A stretch of DNA of 64,000 nucleotides from Moritella sp. PE36 (GTDB lineage: Bacteria > Pseudomonadota > Gammaproteobacteria > Enterobacterales > Moritellaceae). Under the pieces are notes generated by a model. The model saw nothing but the letters and a program-made list of their open reading frames with translations, had not been told where the DNA came from and did not search any database. A program made the translations under genes and the position numbers. The stretch is taken from positions 50,823 to 114,822 of the forward strand of contig NZ_ABCQ01000010.1 in the NCBI RefSeq assembly GCF_000170855.1. Direction: 5' to 3'. Shown piece after piece: positions 25,652 through 35,387 of this stretch (position 1 is its first letter; each line of letters opens with the position of its first letter).

Positions 25652-26098
25652 ATGAACCTTGAGTACAGGCTCGCTACCGAGCAAGATTATGATTTTGCAT
25701 TTAGCTTAAAAAAGTCTGCGGAATATGGGCCGATTAAAGCTGTTTTTGGTTGGGACGAAGCATTACAGCAACAGATGCATGCAGAGGAATGGGCGGCAGG
25801 TAAACCTATGTTGATCTGTATTGATGGTATCGCTGTTGGCAGTTATAAGATTGAAATAAACGCTGACTATATTCACTTTTGTCGCTTTTTCTTATTACCT
25901 GAACATCAAGGTAAAGGCATTGGTAGCAAAGTATTAAACCAGCTCATTACACTTGCCAAAGAGCAACAATTACCCTGTAAGTTAAGTCATTTACAAGGTA
26001 ATCGAGTCGGTGAGTTATATGCCCGTTTTGGCTTTGTTATTGATGACAGTGATAGTCAATTTGTTTATATGTCTAGAGTGTTATCGACTAACGCTTAA
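25652..26098 (+). CDS. GNAT-family N-acetyltransferase
   Basis: 148 residues. It opens EYRLATEQDYDFAFSLKK, has the acetyl-CoA-binding segment FFLLPEHQGKGIGSKVLNQL (R/Q-x-x-G-x-G/A type) and ends with ELYARFGFVIDDSDSQF. The substrate is unknown; GNAT proteins of this size acetylate amines, amino acids or proteins. Its 3' end overlaps the convergent amine oxidase gene by 18 bp. Confidence 0.85.
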   Translation: MNLEYRLATEQDYDFAFSLKKSAEYGPIKAVFGWDEALQQQMHAEEWAAGKPMLICIDGIAVGSYKIEINADYIHFCRFFLLPEHQGKGIGSKVLNQLITLAKEQQLPCKLSHLQGNRVGELYARFGFVIDDSDSQFVYMSRVLSTNA

Positions 26099-27169
26099 AG
26101 CGATGACTGCTTCTGCCGCTTCGAGCGCGCCTTCGATATAACCGCCGTTTTCTTCTGCAGCTTCTGTGCCCGCAAAGTACCAACCTTGTTGATAAACAGG
26201 TATCAGCGCTGATTGAATATCACGTAAACCATACTGCGGGTGGCCATTCGGTGCATTTTTATCTGCATCCGTTGCAGTCATGGTTTCTTGGCTCCAGTCG
26301 ATTAACTTCACATCAATCGGCTCAGCGGCTTGTTCACCATAAAGTCGCACAAGTTGCTTTATGGCTAACGATTTGATTAACTCATTGCCTGCTGATTGGC
26401 GAGTATGTGCATCAATACCCACAAAACCAAATAGCGCGCCTGCGCCGTCGTTCGTACTTGCATCGTGTATTTCTGCTAATGGACCCACTTGGCTACTGGC
26501 CGAACCGGACAAACCGGTTTTACGCCAGAACGGTGTATCGTAGATGGCAAAAAATTTCGCATGTGCTGCCATCCATGTGGCTGTCGATGCGAATTTTTTC
26601 TGTATTTTCGTCGGCAATGCTGGTGATAGCGTAATGCTGTTGGCAAGTAAACGTAACGGCATTGCAAAGATTACCTGACGCGCTTGTATGGTTTGTGCTT
26701 CGCCGTCTATTTCGGCTGTAACGATAGAATAGCTATCTTGTTCTGTCGCAGTATGCGCTACATGCGTGACCTTAGCGTTACGAATAATACGCCCACTGAT
26801 TAGCTTATCTTTAATACCATTAACAACCGTTTGCATGCCATCAGCCACACGCATTGATTGCGGTGAACCGGCGTAACCTGATTCATAGCGCAGCGGTGGT
26901 TTGTTCTCGTGTTTATCAAACAAGAACGCGCCTTTATCATGTTGTGGGAATACAGATAAATGCAGATCATCAATCAACTGGGTAATACGTGGGTGCATGT
27001 CTGGCCAAAACCAAGAAGGGCCCATATCAAACTTGTCTTCGGTATATATTCGACCGCCCAATCGCGCTCGACCTTCGAGTAAAATATACTCTTTACCAAG
27101 CTGTTCTAATAAATAAGCGGTATATAAACCGCTTAGTCCACCGCCAATAATGACAAATTCTGTTTTCAT
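26081..27169 (-). CDS. Flavin-containing amine oxidase
   Basis: 362 residues with an N-terminal FAD-binding motif FVIIGGGLSGLYTAYLLEQL, the second signature GRARLGGRIYTE, GPSWFWPDMHPRI, and the C-terminal flavin contact YFAGTEAAEENGGYIEGALE. These features place it in the monoamine oxidase / protoporphyrinogen oxidase superfamily. No signal peptide, so it is cytoplasmic. It lies 38 bp downstream of the cupin gene on the same strand, probably one operon, which is divergent from a GcvA-like LysR gene. The substrate is unknown, possibly a polyamine or amino acid. Confidence 0.87.
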   Translation of the reverse strand: MKTEFVIIGGGLSGLYTAYLLEQLGKEYILLEGRARLGGRIYTEDKFDMGPSWFWPDMHPRITQLIDDLHLSVFPQHDKGAFLFDKHENKPPLRYESGYAGSPQSMRVADGMQTVVNGIKDKLISGRIIRNAKVTHVAHTATEQDSYSIVTAEIDGEAQTIQARQVIFAMPLRLLANSITLSPALPTKIQKKFASTATWMAAHAKFFAIYDTPFWRKTGLSGSASSQVGPLAEIHDASTNDGAGALFGFVGIDAHTRQSAGNELIKSLAIKQLVRLYGEQAAEPIDVKLIDWSQETMTATDADKNAPNGHPQYGLRDIQSALIPVYQQGWYFAGTEAAEENGGYIEGALEAAEAVIALSVSR

Positions 27170-27207
27170 GTTAGTACCTTAATAAACGGTTTGTTATAAA
27201 TGCATTC

Positions 27208-27876
27208 TTATAAACGATAGCTGTGATGACCTGTTTTGATCCAAACTGTGCAATCATCAGAAGAGGTGGTGACGTCTAACGCTTCACCAACAGGTAAACG
27301 CAGCCAATCAAACTGGCGATAAACGTCCCCTTGATGATTCAATTCACCGTTTACAATAAGCAGTTCAATCCCACCTGTATTATCTAGGGTGATATTTGCA
27401 TTACTTGCCCAACGTTCTAATCGTACGGTTTCTTGTTTGAATGCGTGTAGCGCTTGGTATTGCACTGGCGTTCGGTTTTCATCTTGGATAAAGGCTTGAT
27501 TGGCGGTATTGATTTCCACATCTTGGTCGTCACCGTCTTGAAATTGACCGAGCTTAACGATGATCATGCAGCCGTCTTTGACTATCGGTGCATGTTCTGT
27601 ACCGACCGGGTTTCGCTTATAGGTACCAACAGGATAATCACCGTGTTCATCGGCGAACACACCTTGTAACACCAAGAATTCTTCGCCGCCAGTATGTACA
27701 TGGTTAGTGAAATAACTGTCTGCATCATAGGTAACTAGTGTTGTTGGCGTTGCTGCAAATTCAACGCCATCACGCTCTAACATTTTACGTGATACACCTT
27801 TAAGCGGAGAGGGTAGCCAAGTCGATTCATCAAAGAATACTTTTGCTGGTTGGGTTAGATCGCTATTAATGTTCAT
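27208..27876 (-). CDS. Two-domain cupin (ChrR-like)
   Basis: 222 residues. The first cupin half has the metal-binding pattern FTNHVHTGGEEFLVLQGVF and GDYPVGTYKRNPVGTEHAP, as in the cupin domain of the anti-sigma factor ChrR, but there is no N-terminal anti-sigma ZAS domain. The second half (about 145-222) looks like a degraded cupin. The first gene of a probable operon with the amine oxidase, divergent from a LysR regulator 132 bp away. It could be a metal-dependent dioxygenase or a stress-related cupin; function is not established. Confidence 0.78.
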   Translation of the reverse strand: MNINSDLTQPAKVFFDESTWLPSPLKGVSRKMLERDGVEFAATPTTLVTYDADSYFTNHVHTGGEEFLVLQGVFADEHGDYPVGTYKRNPVGTEHAPIVKDGCMIIVKLGQFQDGDDQDVEINTANQAFIQDENRTPVQYQALHAFKQETVRLERWASNANITLDNTGGIELLIVNGELNHQGDVYRQFDWLRLPVGEALDVTTSSDDCTVWIKTGHHSYRL

Positions 27877-28008
27877 ATCGTCATTCCACAGATTAAGTGT
27901 CTTTATGTTGTAATTATGGATTTATTCTTTGCATATGACAAAGCACTACTTCTATACTGACGATATAGTTTTTCTTTAGTGTTAAATTGACGTGAGGTCG
28001 CGCTGTAA

Positions 28009-28914
28009 ATGAATAATATTGCCCATTTGAATGCAGTTCGTGCTTTTGAAGCATCGGCTAGACACCTAAGTTTTTCTTTGGCGGCAAAAGAGCTTAATGT
28101 CACGCCTGCGGCAATCGGTCAGCAAGTACGTTTATTAGAAGAGTGGTTAGGTGTCAGCTTGTTTATTCGTGCCACTAGTGGAGCTTCACGTCTAACATTG
28201 ACGGCGCAGGCGAAGCTAGCACTGCCAGAAATAACGCGAGGTTTAGAGCATATATCTCAAGGTTTAGCATTATTGCAAAAGCCGATTATCAATAATGCCA
28301 TCACAGTGTCGGTGAGTCCTGCGTTTGCAGCAAAGTGGTTGTTAACGCACATTGATGATTTTCAGCTAAAGTATCCTGATTATGACCTTCGCTTAAATAC
28401 CAATTCTCGTTCTGTCGATTACTTTGCCGAAGACATCGATATTGGTGTGCGTTATGGCAAAGGCAATTGGCCGGAATTGTCACAAACATTACTGATGGAT
28501 GAGGATATATTTCCGGTGTGTTCCCCAGATCTGGTTGAGCAAGGGTTGACGTCACTGAGTGACTTAGCGAATTATCCGTTATTACACGATCATTCTATGC
28601 CGATCAGTTCGGGGTTTCCGACTTGGTCTAGTTGGTTGAGTGAACAGGGCATTGATAATGTAGAAACCAATAAAGGATTGAAAATTAATAACTCGGCATC
28701 GGTAATTCAAGCCGCGGTGGCTGGGCAGGGCGTCGCACTAGGCCGCAGTGTATTAGTCAAAGATGATCTTGCTTGTGGACGATTAGTGAAGCCATTTCCA
28801 GTACTGAATAGCAGTACCGAATTGGCTTATTATATTGTCTGGCGACCTGAACATGATGGGTTAGAAAAAGTTCAGGCCTTTAAAGGGTGGTTATTAGAAA
28901 CGGCTGCCGTATAA
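28009..28914 (+). CDS. LysR-family regulator, GcvA-like
   Basis: 301 residues. The HTH is AVRAFEASARHLSFSLAAKE, LNVTPAAIGQQVRLLEEWLG, VSLFIR, as in GcvA/AmpR-type regulators. The effector domain shows AKWLLTHIDDFQLKYPDYDL, DIDIGVRYGKGNWP and AVAGQGVALGRSVLV. It is divergent from the cupin and amine oxidase pair and is the likely regulator of that pair. It ends 20 bp before the convergent enoyl-CoA hydratase gene. Confidence 0.88.
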   Translation: MNNIAHLNAVRAFEASARHLSFSLAAKELNVTPAAIGQQVRLLEEWLGVSLFIRATSGASRLTLTAQAKLALPEITRGLEHISQGLALLQKPIINNAITVSVSPAFAAKWLLTHIDDFQLKYPDYDLRLNTNSRSVDYFAEDIDIGVRYGKGNWPELSQTLLMDEDIFPVCSPDLVEQGLTSLSDLANYPLLHDHSMPISSGFPTWSSWLSEQGIDNVETNKGLKINNSASVIQAAVAGQGVALGRSVLVKDDLACGRLVKPFPVLNSSTELAYYIVWRPEHDGLEKVQAFKGWLLETAAV

Positions 28915-28934
28915 AGGGTTACCGCTGATAGCAA

Positions 28935-29696
28935 TCAGCACTGGCTAAAGTCCGGTTGGCGTTTTTCCATAAAAGCGCTAACTGCTTCACGGCATTCTGG
29001 TTGCGTGACTAAATAAGCCAAGCTTTTATTTTCATATTCAACGATATCTAATAGTTGTTGTCGAGATTCTCTCATCAACATTGCTTTACTGGTGCGCATG
29101 GCTATTGGTGCCAGTTTTGCAAGTGTGATGGACCTTTGCATTGCTGCATCATCTGGTGAGCCACATACTTCATTCGCAAACCCTAAAGTAACCGCTTCAT
29201 TTGCCTGCATAGGCTCGCCTGCTAATAACATGGCTCGCGCTTTACGCACGCCAATTTGTTGCGCTAATAATTGGCTCGAGCCGAGTTCCGGGCATAACCC
29301 CATCGCCACAAATGGTGTTTGAAATATTGCCGTTGGAGATACATAGAGGAAATCTACAAACTGTAACATGGTGGTGCCGATCCCCATTGCAGAGCCATTA
29401 ACGGCTGCAACGATTGGTTTATCACAGTTGATTAATGCGCGCATAAAACGGGCGCCATATTGATCCGCTTGGCCTTGCGACATGGCTTGAAAGTCTTGCA
29501 TATCATTGCCCGCGCAAAAAATATCGGCCGATCCCTTAATCATCACGACATGAATGGCATCATCCTGTTGTGCCGTTTCTAATCCTTGAGCGAGTAATAA
29601 ATACATGGCCTGATTTAACGCATTACGTGCCTTAGGGCGGTTTATTGTTAGCGTTAAAATATGATCCTGCACAACTGAAGTAATGAAATCTTCCAT
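28935..29696 (-). CDS. Enoyl-CoA hydratase/isomerase family protein
   Basis: 253 residues with the crotonase fold: LTINRPKARNALNQAMYLLL, FCAGNDMQDF (first oxyanion-hole segment), VAAVNGSAMGIGTTMLQF (second), and MGLCPELGSSQLLA with a catalytic-position Glu. It lacks an obvious PTS-like or extra domain. Crotonases hydrate or isomerise enoyl-CoA thioesters in fatty-acid or aromatic-acid breakdown. It stands alone, so the pathway is not revealed. An imperfect hairpin GCTGAT-agca-ATCAGC at 28924-28939 overlaps its 3' end. Confidence 0.88.
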   Translation of the reverse strand: MEDFITSVVQDHILTLTINRPKARNALNQAMYLLLAQGLETAQQDDAIHVVMIKGSADIFCAGNDMQDFQAMSQGQADQYGARFMRALINCDKPIVAAVNGSAMGIGTTMLQFVDFLYVSPTAIFQTPFVAMGLCPELGSSQLLAQQIGVRKARAMLLAGEPMQANEAVTLGFANEVCGSPDDAAMQRSITLAKLAPIAMRTSKAMLMRESRQQLLDIVEYENKSLAYLVTQPECREAVSAFMEKRQPDFSQC

Positions 29697-29914
29697 GTTA
29701 TAAACCTTAAGTTAGAGCTGGGTATTTTCATAATGCCCATTAAGTTTTAACTCTAACATAACTTAAATTGCTGGATAATATCATTATTCATATGTGTTTT
29801 TCCTAACCGTGATGATGATTAACTCTGTGAACTAAAGCATCAATTATGTGGTTAATGTATACCTTAGGTCACAGTAATATTAGGTCAGTAACACCAAAGC
29901 AGCTTGTGTGTGCC

Positions 29915-31462
29915 TTATAATGGACTGCCATTTATATCAGTAGCAATCAGCACTTGGTCATCGGGGTTATCTGTGGTGTCATTCGCTATCCAAGCTGCGA
30001 GGCAATCACGACTTTCGATACAAGGGTCCGTTAGGCTGCTGAGGAAAGCCACTAGCTGATCGACTTCATCATCATTCAAGTTAATATTGGGTAAACGTGA
30101 TGTTCCTTCTCGACGTTCTTCGGCAAGCTTATCTAACGCAAGTTCGCCATTAGTGCGCACGTTAGGGTACAAGTTTGTACAGCTGGCGACATTATCGAAT
30201 TGGGCTAATTGGCACCACTCATGATCATCTGCATAATCATCAATACTGCGACTTGGGTTGTTATAATGACGGACAACTCTTTCTAGTGAATCAAATGTTC
30301 CAGCATGGCCGTAAGGTGCTGTCGTGGTAATGTTTAACAAGCTTGGCGTACGGAAGTTATATCTGTCCACCGCATCACCGGTTACGCGCTCACGACCAAA
30401 ATCATCATCGCCATTGCTGCCGTCTCCTTTACCAACGCCAATCTGTGGAAAGGCGACAATGTTATGGCGCTCATCACTTAACAGTGGGCCGCTGTGACAC
30501 GCTGAACAACCAGCGCCACCATCTTCAGGGGCAGCAAAGAATAATAACGCCCCTTGTTTTTGTTGCTCTGTTAACGCGGAAATATCACCGTCGAGATAAT
30601 TACGCCACGGTGAGTCGATAAACACCATCGAGCGCTCGTATTCACCAATGGCTTCTGCGCTATTCTCGAAAGTCACCAGATCTTCAGCATCAGCATTGCT
30701 ATTGAACGCAGTTTGGAATTCGCTTAACCATTGATTACGACTTAACTCGCCAGCACCTTCGTCATAATCGCCTAAACGTGCTGCAAGGTGATGGCGAATA
30801 ACAGTATTGCTGCTACCATTTTCAAAATCAGCTGTTTTCATTTCTTCCGCTGACGTAACCGGAAATCGTGCTTGTGCGGTCACTAAGTTAGAGCCGGCAT
30901 TACTATCTGCGATACCAAAGCCACTATCAGGTGTACTGATGCCTGATGCGGCACCGTTTTGATTGTTTTCTTTACCCAAACTTTCAACTCGTGAATCCCA
31001 GAATAAACTGCTATCCCATAATGCGACGTTGAAGATAGTTGGGCTGTTACGCGGCACAACGGGGATGCCAGTACTATTCTCTCGTCCTTGACCAAGTACC
31101 TGCGCATTAATGGACTCAACTCCGATAGGCAGGCTTAACGCATCTGCGCCACCGAGTGTGGGATGGTGGCAACTGGCGCAAGCGCTATCAAGATCGCCGC
31201 CGAGGCTTTGGCTAAAAAAGAGTTTTTTACCGAGATTGGCAAGCGGAGAGTCAATCGAGGGGATATCACGGTTTGCAATCGCTGAGCGAGCAAGGTTCTT
31301 TTCACTGATGATTGCTTGTAGTGAGATGTCGAATTCGCTTGGTTCAGTGCTGTCGTCAGCAGAGTTATTGGCAATATCATCACTCTCGCCACATCCGGAT
31401 AACGCCAATGGTAGGGATAGCATCACAGCAAGTGCCAATGGCTGCTTTATTTTAAATATCAT
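29915..31462 (-). CDS. Di-haem cytochrome c peroxidase / MauG-family lipoprotein
   Basis: About 515 residues. The N-terminus MIFKIKQPLALAVMLSLPLA then LSGC is a lipoprotein signal. Two haem c sites are visible: SACASCHHPTLGG and GAGCSACHSGPLL. Additional family marks are FFSQSLGGDLDSACASCH, PRNSPTIFNVALWDSSLFWD, and FRTPSLLNITTTAPYGHAG. The family reduces hydrogen peroxide or oxidises protein residues in the periplasm. I chose the ATG at 31462 because GGAG lies 6 nt upstream; an ATG at 31474 is in frame. It is divergent from the BaeS-like kinase gene. Confidence 0.88.
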   Translation of the reverse strand: MIFKIKQPLALAVMLSLPLALSGCGESDDIANNSADDSTEPSEFDISLQAIISEKNLARSAIANRDIPSIDSPLANLGKKLFFSQSLGGDLDSACASCHHPTLGGADALSLPIGVESINAQVLGQGRENSTGIPVVPRNSPTIFNVALWDSSLFWDSRVESLGKENNQNGAASGISTPDSGFGIADSNAGSNLVTAQARFPVTSAEEMKTADFENGSSNTVIRHHLAARLGDYDEGAGELSRNQWLSEFQTAFNSNADAEDLVTFENSAEAIGEYERSMVFIDSPWRNYLDGDISALTEQQKQGALLFFAAPEDGGAGCSACHSGPLLSDERHNIVAFPQIGVGKGDGSNGDDDFGRERVTGDAVDRYNFRTPSLLNITTTAPYGHAGTFDSLERVVRHYNNPSRSIDDYADDHEWCQLAQFDNVASCTNLYPNVRTNGELALDKLAEERREGTSRLPNINLNDDEVDQLVAFLSSLTDPCIESRDCLAAWIANDTTDNPDDQVLIATDINGSPL

Positions 31463-31624
31463 ATCAGACTCCATTCATTTGTATTTTATTTGATTACATC
31501 CAGTTTAATTGGTGAGTATGGAAGAACGATGCAACAAATAAGGAACAAATGTGCAAAGTGATCCTAAGTTGGGACATTTATGCCATTTAAGGGTATAACT
31601 TAGAGATACCGGTAGGGAGACTCG

Positions 31625-33226
31625 ATGCGTATATTTCCTAAATTATTACTTATTCTATTATTAACCAGTGCCATGGTGTTATCACTTTTATATGCCTTGA
31701 TGCAGTGGAGTTTTGATCGCGGCATGCTGAATTACGTTAATCAACGCCAGCTTCAAAGTATGCAGTTGTTATCTGATAATCTGGCTAATTTTTATCAAGA
31801 AAAAGGCAGTTGGGATGACCTGGTAGCGTCATCTCTGCAACGACCACCGCCACCAAGAAGAGGTAATCGACCGAGTGCGCATAGACCTAATCAACATAGA
31901 CCTAGTCAACAGAGAGATAATGACAGCAGAGGTAACGGACCGCTCGAGCCAGGTATAACCCGTTTTGGCTCGCGAGAATTTGGAAAACGAGATGTTGGCC
32001 AACGAGAGTTTGAGCTCCGACCACCGCCACCTAGACTGCGAATAAATCGAACAGATATAGACTATTGGCCAATGCTATTAGCGTTATCAGCACAAGGTTT
32101 ACATTATCCTGAAGATGCTGGTAAACAAATGGATAACCGCTCTGCAGGGTCTCGAAATGAGCTACGAGTTACGCTGTTAAGCCAAGACAAGCAAAGGCTT
32201 ATTGGCCGTTTCAAGGATAATTATAATAGCAAAACGATCCTGCTTAATGGTGACATCATTGGCTATATCGCCTTACCACCGAGTAAAGCTCTAACTGATG
32301 AATTTGATATCGCGTTTGTGGCTGAAAACAACCAGAGCATCGCGGTTATTATTGCCGGTGTTTTTGTGCTAATTTTTATTATCACACTGCCTTTATCACG
32401 TCACTTTGTATTACCGATCACCAAACTAAAAAAAGCCGTGGTTAAGCTGAATAGAGGCGAGCTACAAACTCGCTTGCAAGTGGTTGGCCGGGATGAATTA
32501 GCGACATTGGCACGTAACTTTAATGATTTGGCGGCAACATTAGAGCAAAACGAAGATTCCAGAAAACGTTGGCTTGCTGATATTTCTCATGAACTACGTA
32601 CGCCCCTAGCCATTGTGAAAGGTGAAATCGAAGCGATGGAAGACGGTATACGGCCGTTAAATAAAGCTGGTTTACAATCTTTATCGGAAGAGGTCGCGCA
32701 TTTACAAAAGCTGATTAATGATTTGAATGAATTAACAAATGCGGAAATTGGCGCACTACGTTACCAGAAATCAACATTAGATCTGACACTGCTGGTATCG
32801 CAGAGTGTAGAACGCCATCAGACTATACTGGATAAAGGTGGTTTACTCGTGAATGCAGCGTTTACAGATCAGCCACTGATGGTATGGGCTGATGAGACAC
32901 GTTTACATCAGCTGTTAGATAACGTATTTGCCAACTGTCTTAAATATACCGATGCGCCGGGTAAAGTATTTGTCACTTTAACGAGAAATAAGCAAAAGGC
33001 TGAGATCATTATTGAAGATAGTGCACCAGCTGTACCAGAGAGTGCACTGGCAAAATTGTTTGAACATTTGTATCGGGTAGAAAGTTCACGTAATCGTAAA
33101 ACCGGTGGCTCAGGTTTAGGCTTAGCGCTTTGTAAGAATATTGTTTATGCCCATCAAGGGAGTATTGAGGCATTTTCATCTAAGCAGGGTGGCTTAGGTA
33201 TCAAAATTACATTACCCTTAAATTAG
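31625..33226 (+). CDS. BaeS-like sensor histidine kinase with Pro/Arg-rich periplasmic region
   Basis: 533 residues. A first membrane segment (about 5-25) and a second (about 238-258) flank a periplasmic region. HAMP follows, then the H-box ADISHELRTPLAIVKGE with His322, the N-box LLDNVFANCLKYT, and the G-box GGSGLGLALCKNIVYAHQGS. The periplasmic part holds a low-complexity stretch (about residues 73-138) rich in Pro, Arg, Asn and Gln, with two RPPPPR boxes. The kinase gene precedes the regulator gene by 77 bp as in baeSR. An SD GGGAGA lies just before the ATG. BaeSR senses envelope stress in enterics; the stimulus here is unknown. Confidence 0.9.
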   Translation: MRIFPKLLLILLLTSAMVLSLLYALMQWSFDRGMLNYVNQRQLQSMQLLSDNLANFYQEKGSWDDLVASSLQRPPPPRRGNRPSAHRPNQHRPSQQRDNDSRGNGPLEPGITRFGSREFGKRDVGQREFELRPPPPRLRINRTDIDYWPMLLALSAQGLHYPEDAGKQMDNRSAGSRNELRVTLLSQDKQRLIGRFKDNYNSKTILLNGDIIGYIALPPSKALTDEFDIAFVAENNQSIAVIIAGVFVLIFIITLPLSRHFVLPITKLKKAVVKLNRGELQTRLQVVGRDELATLARNFNDLAATLEQNEDSRKRWLADISHELRTPLAIVKGEIEAMEDGIRPLNKAGLQSLSEEVAHLQKLINDLNELTNAEIGALRYQKSTLDLTLLVSQSVERHQTILDKGGLLVNAAFTDQPLMVWADETRLHQLLDNVFANCLKYTDAPGKVFVTLTRNKQKAEIIIEDSAPAVPESALAKLFEHLYRVESSRNRKTGGSGLGLALCKNIVYAHQGSIEAFSSKQGGLGIKITLPLN

Positions 33227-33303
33227 GCTACTTATAGACGTAAACGTAAACAAAAAATTACCAACGTAGATTAAATACCATTAATGCCGATAAGTGAGGG
33301 AAC

Positions 33304-33996
33304 ATGTCCAAGGTATTGATCGTTGAAGATGAAGTGAAAATTGCCCAGTTGTTAACAGATTATTTGGTGCAATCGAATTTAGAAACCGTGATGGTACATG
33401 ATGGTAATGCCGTGCTTGAACTGGTGCATAACCAATATTTTGATATCATTTTGTTAGACCTGATGTTACCTGGTAAAGACGGTATTACACTGTGCAAAGA
33501 GATAAGACAGTTTTCTGCGGTGCCGATTATTATGGTGACAGCAAGAGTGGATGAGATTGATCGCCTCATTGGTTTAGAGTTGGGAGCAGATGATTATATT
33601 TGTAAACCTTTCTCTCCTCGTGAAGTCGTTGCGCGAGTGAAGGCGGTATTAAGGCGAACGCAATCACAAACGCAATCGTTAGATAAATCAGACACGATTA
33701 AGTCAACGCCCAAGGTTGTTGAATTAGATCCGGAAAAATACCAAGCGCGTGTTTTTGGCATACCTGTTGAGCTGACTGCAATTGAATTTAATTTATTACA
33801 GATACTGGCCAAAGAGCCCGGTCGGATTTATTCACGCTCACAATTAATGAACCATGTATATCACGACCATCGAGTTGTTAGCGAGCGCACCATAGACAGT
33901 CATATCAAAAAATTACGAAAAAAATTAAATGATATCAAACCCGATATGGAACTGGTGCAGTCGGTATATAGTGTGGGTTATAAGTTGGAAATATAA
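33304..33996 (+). CDS. OmpR/PhoB-family response regulator, BaeR-like
   Basis: 230 residues. The receiver domain has the acidic pair VEDE, phosphoacceptor D52 in IILLDLMLPGKDG, Thr in MVTA and Lys in ICKPFSPREVVARVKAVLRR. The C-terminal winged helix shows ELTAIEFNLLQILAKEPGRI, YSRSQLMNHVYHDHRVVSER and TIDSHIKKLRKKL. It forms a pair with the kinase upstream and is closed by a strong terminator. The likely targets are envelope or efflux genes; none is linked here except possibly the RND operon much further on, which is speculative. Confidence 0.92.
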   Translation: MSKVLIVEDEVKIAQLLTDYLVQSNLETVMVHDGNAVLELVHNQYFDIILLDLMLPGKDGITLCKEIRQFSAVPIIMVTARVDEIDRLIGLELGADDYICKPFSPREVVARVKAVLRRTQSQTQSLDKSDTIKSTPKVVELDPEKYQARVFGIPVELTAIEFNLLQILAKEPGRIYSRSQLMNHVYHDHRVVSERTIDSHIKKLRKKLNDIKPDMELVQSVYSVGYKLEI

Positions 33997-34040
33997 TTTA
34001 TCTTGAAGTAGTTTGGGTATAAAACATCATCATGAAAAGA

Positions 34041-34068
34041 AAAAACCAGATAGCTATCTGGTTTTTTT
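34041..34068 (+). terminator. Terminator of the kinase-regulator operon
   Basis: The 18-bp perfect palindrome ACCAGATAGCTATCTGGT (34045-34062) is preceded by A-run and followed by seven T. This is a textbook intrinsic terminator, 44 bp after the regulator stop. Confidence 0.88.
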
Positions 34069-34157
34069 ATGCTTATTAATTGGTGTAACGGTCTTCACTT
34101 ATACGGATAATCGAACTATGGTTTGTCCATGGATGAGAAATTTGAGCAGCACGAATT

Positions 34158-34661
34158 ATGAGGTTAACTGATATATATCGGGCGATTAATTGTATGAATG
34201 AATATGCACCTGAATATAGTAAAAGGGAGAAAGTGGTACTTTTTGTTAAGTATTGTGGGTTGATGACTGCGGTACTTTTATTCACTCTATTTTATTTTAT
34301 GCCTCGCTTCATGAATTTTATAGAGGTTGCTCATTGTTTTGATTATGCAGGCTTTTCAGGACTACAAATCTTGTTTTATGGATTGTTCGTTGCTGTTCCG
34401 CTGTCATTATTGTTGATTATTACTGCGATTGAGGGGCCAAGAAACATGCAAATTATGCGCCTTGGCCAAAGTCCCTTACCTACCGAGAAAGTGCTGAGGC
34501 CGACTAAGTATGTCTATGGTATAAAAGCTAAAATAAGGCCAGTACTGTTGTTACTCGTCTTAGTATGTATCTTTGTATTTAGTATGCGAGGTGTTTATTG
34601 GGCTAATGATTTTATTGCGATGATGTCGAAAATGGAACTTACTCAATGCGATAACCGTTAA
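34158..34661 (+). CDS. Small membrane protein of unknown function
   Basis: 167 residues with three probable membrane segments (about 30-51, 71-92 and 127-148) and a cytoplasmic linker GPRNMQIMRLGQSPLPTEKV between the last two. I do not recognise a family. It could start at 34158 or at the ATG at 34197 (MNEYAPEYSK). The next small membrane protein begins 31 bp downstream and the cytochrome oxidase operon follows, so it may belong to an envelope or respiration group, but this is positional inference only. Confidence 0.6.
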   Translation: MRLTDIYRAINCMNEYAPEYSKREKVVLFVKYCGLMTAVLLFTLFYFMPRFMNFIEVAHCFDYAGFSGLQILFYGLFVAVPLSLLLIITAIEGPRNMQIMRLGQSPLPTEKVLRPTKYVYGIKAKIRPVLLLLVLVCIFVFSMRGVYWANDFIAMMSKMELTQCDNR

Positions 34662-34692
34662 TATTTATTGTCGTTTCAAGGCGGTAGCTACT

Positions 34693-35250
34693 ATGTTAAG
34701 ACACTATTATGTATCTGATGATCTTGATGAACTAGAGATTGTTGAAAGGGAGCTAGAAGCAGAAGGATTTACCGAACCCCAAATTCATGTGCTAAGTCTT
34801 GATGATTGCCACGTTGAGCAACACCATTTACATGAAGTTGAATCTTTACTTAAACAAGATGTTATCCGGGGGGGAGAAATAGGCGCCGGCGTTGGTATTA
34901 TTGTGGCTATGTTGGCGTTAGGATTACCCTATATGATGGGGTGGACTGATGGCGCTGCAGGTTGGTTACCCTTCATTTTTTTGTCTGTGCTGAGTTTTGG
35001 CTTTTGTATCTGGGAAGGGGGCTTTATTGGTTTCCAGAAGCCGAATGTACACTTTGCTCGCTTTCAAGAATTACTGATAAAAGGCAACCACATTTTATTT
35101 GTCGATGTTGATCCGGTGCAAGAACATAATTTCGGCGTGATAATGAAGTCACACCCCGATGTTGAACCTATTTGTTGTGGGTCAGGATCACCGCATTGGG
35201 TCGTTAGTTGTCAGGATGCCTATAATCGCGTGGTGAAGGGAACGCCTTAA
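34693..35250 (+). CDS. Membrane protein with two central TM segments, unknown function
   Basis: 185 residues. The N-terminal part (MLRHYYVSDDLDELEIVERE...) is ferredoxin-like in secondary-structure pattern. Two hydrophobic segments occupy about 63-82 (GVGIIVAMLALGLPYMMGW) and 90-110. The C-terminal part holds LFVDVDPVQEHNFGVIMKSH and a Cys pair ICCGSGSP. Its layout resembles general-stress 17M-like / DUF1269-like proteins, though I am not sure. It sits just upstream of the oxidase operon, 137 bp before subunit II. Confidence 0.62.
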   Translation: MLRHYYVSDDLDELEIVERELEAEGFTEPQIHVLSLDDCHVEQHHLHEVESLLKQDVIRGGEIGAGVGIIVAMLALGLPYMMGWTDGAAGWLPFIFLSVLSFGFCIWEGGFIGFQKPNVHFARFQELLIKGNHILFVDVDPVQEHNFGVIMKSHPDVEPICCGSGSPHWVVSCQDAYNRVVKGTP

Positions 35251-35387
35251 ACGAGTGCTTTTATTATCGGTCGAAGCAATTCAAATTTTTTGAACTAAGC
35301 TTAGTTAATTGTACTAGCTTCATATCCTTGCTTGGTTTTATGTTTTGTAAAACTGACAGTTTTCGATGGTTAAATAACGGTTAAATT

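Noticed and set aside
34076..34285. Minus-strand small frame near the small membrane protein
   Set aside because: It is antisense to the better-supported membrane protein gene and shows no domain or Shine-Dalgarno.
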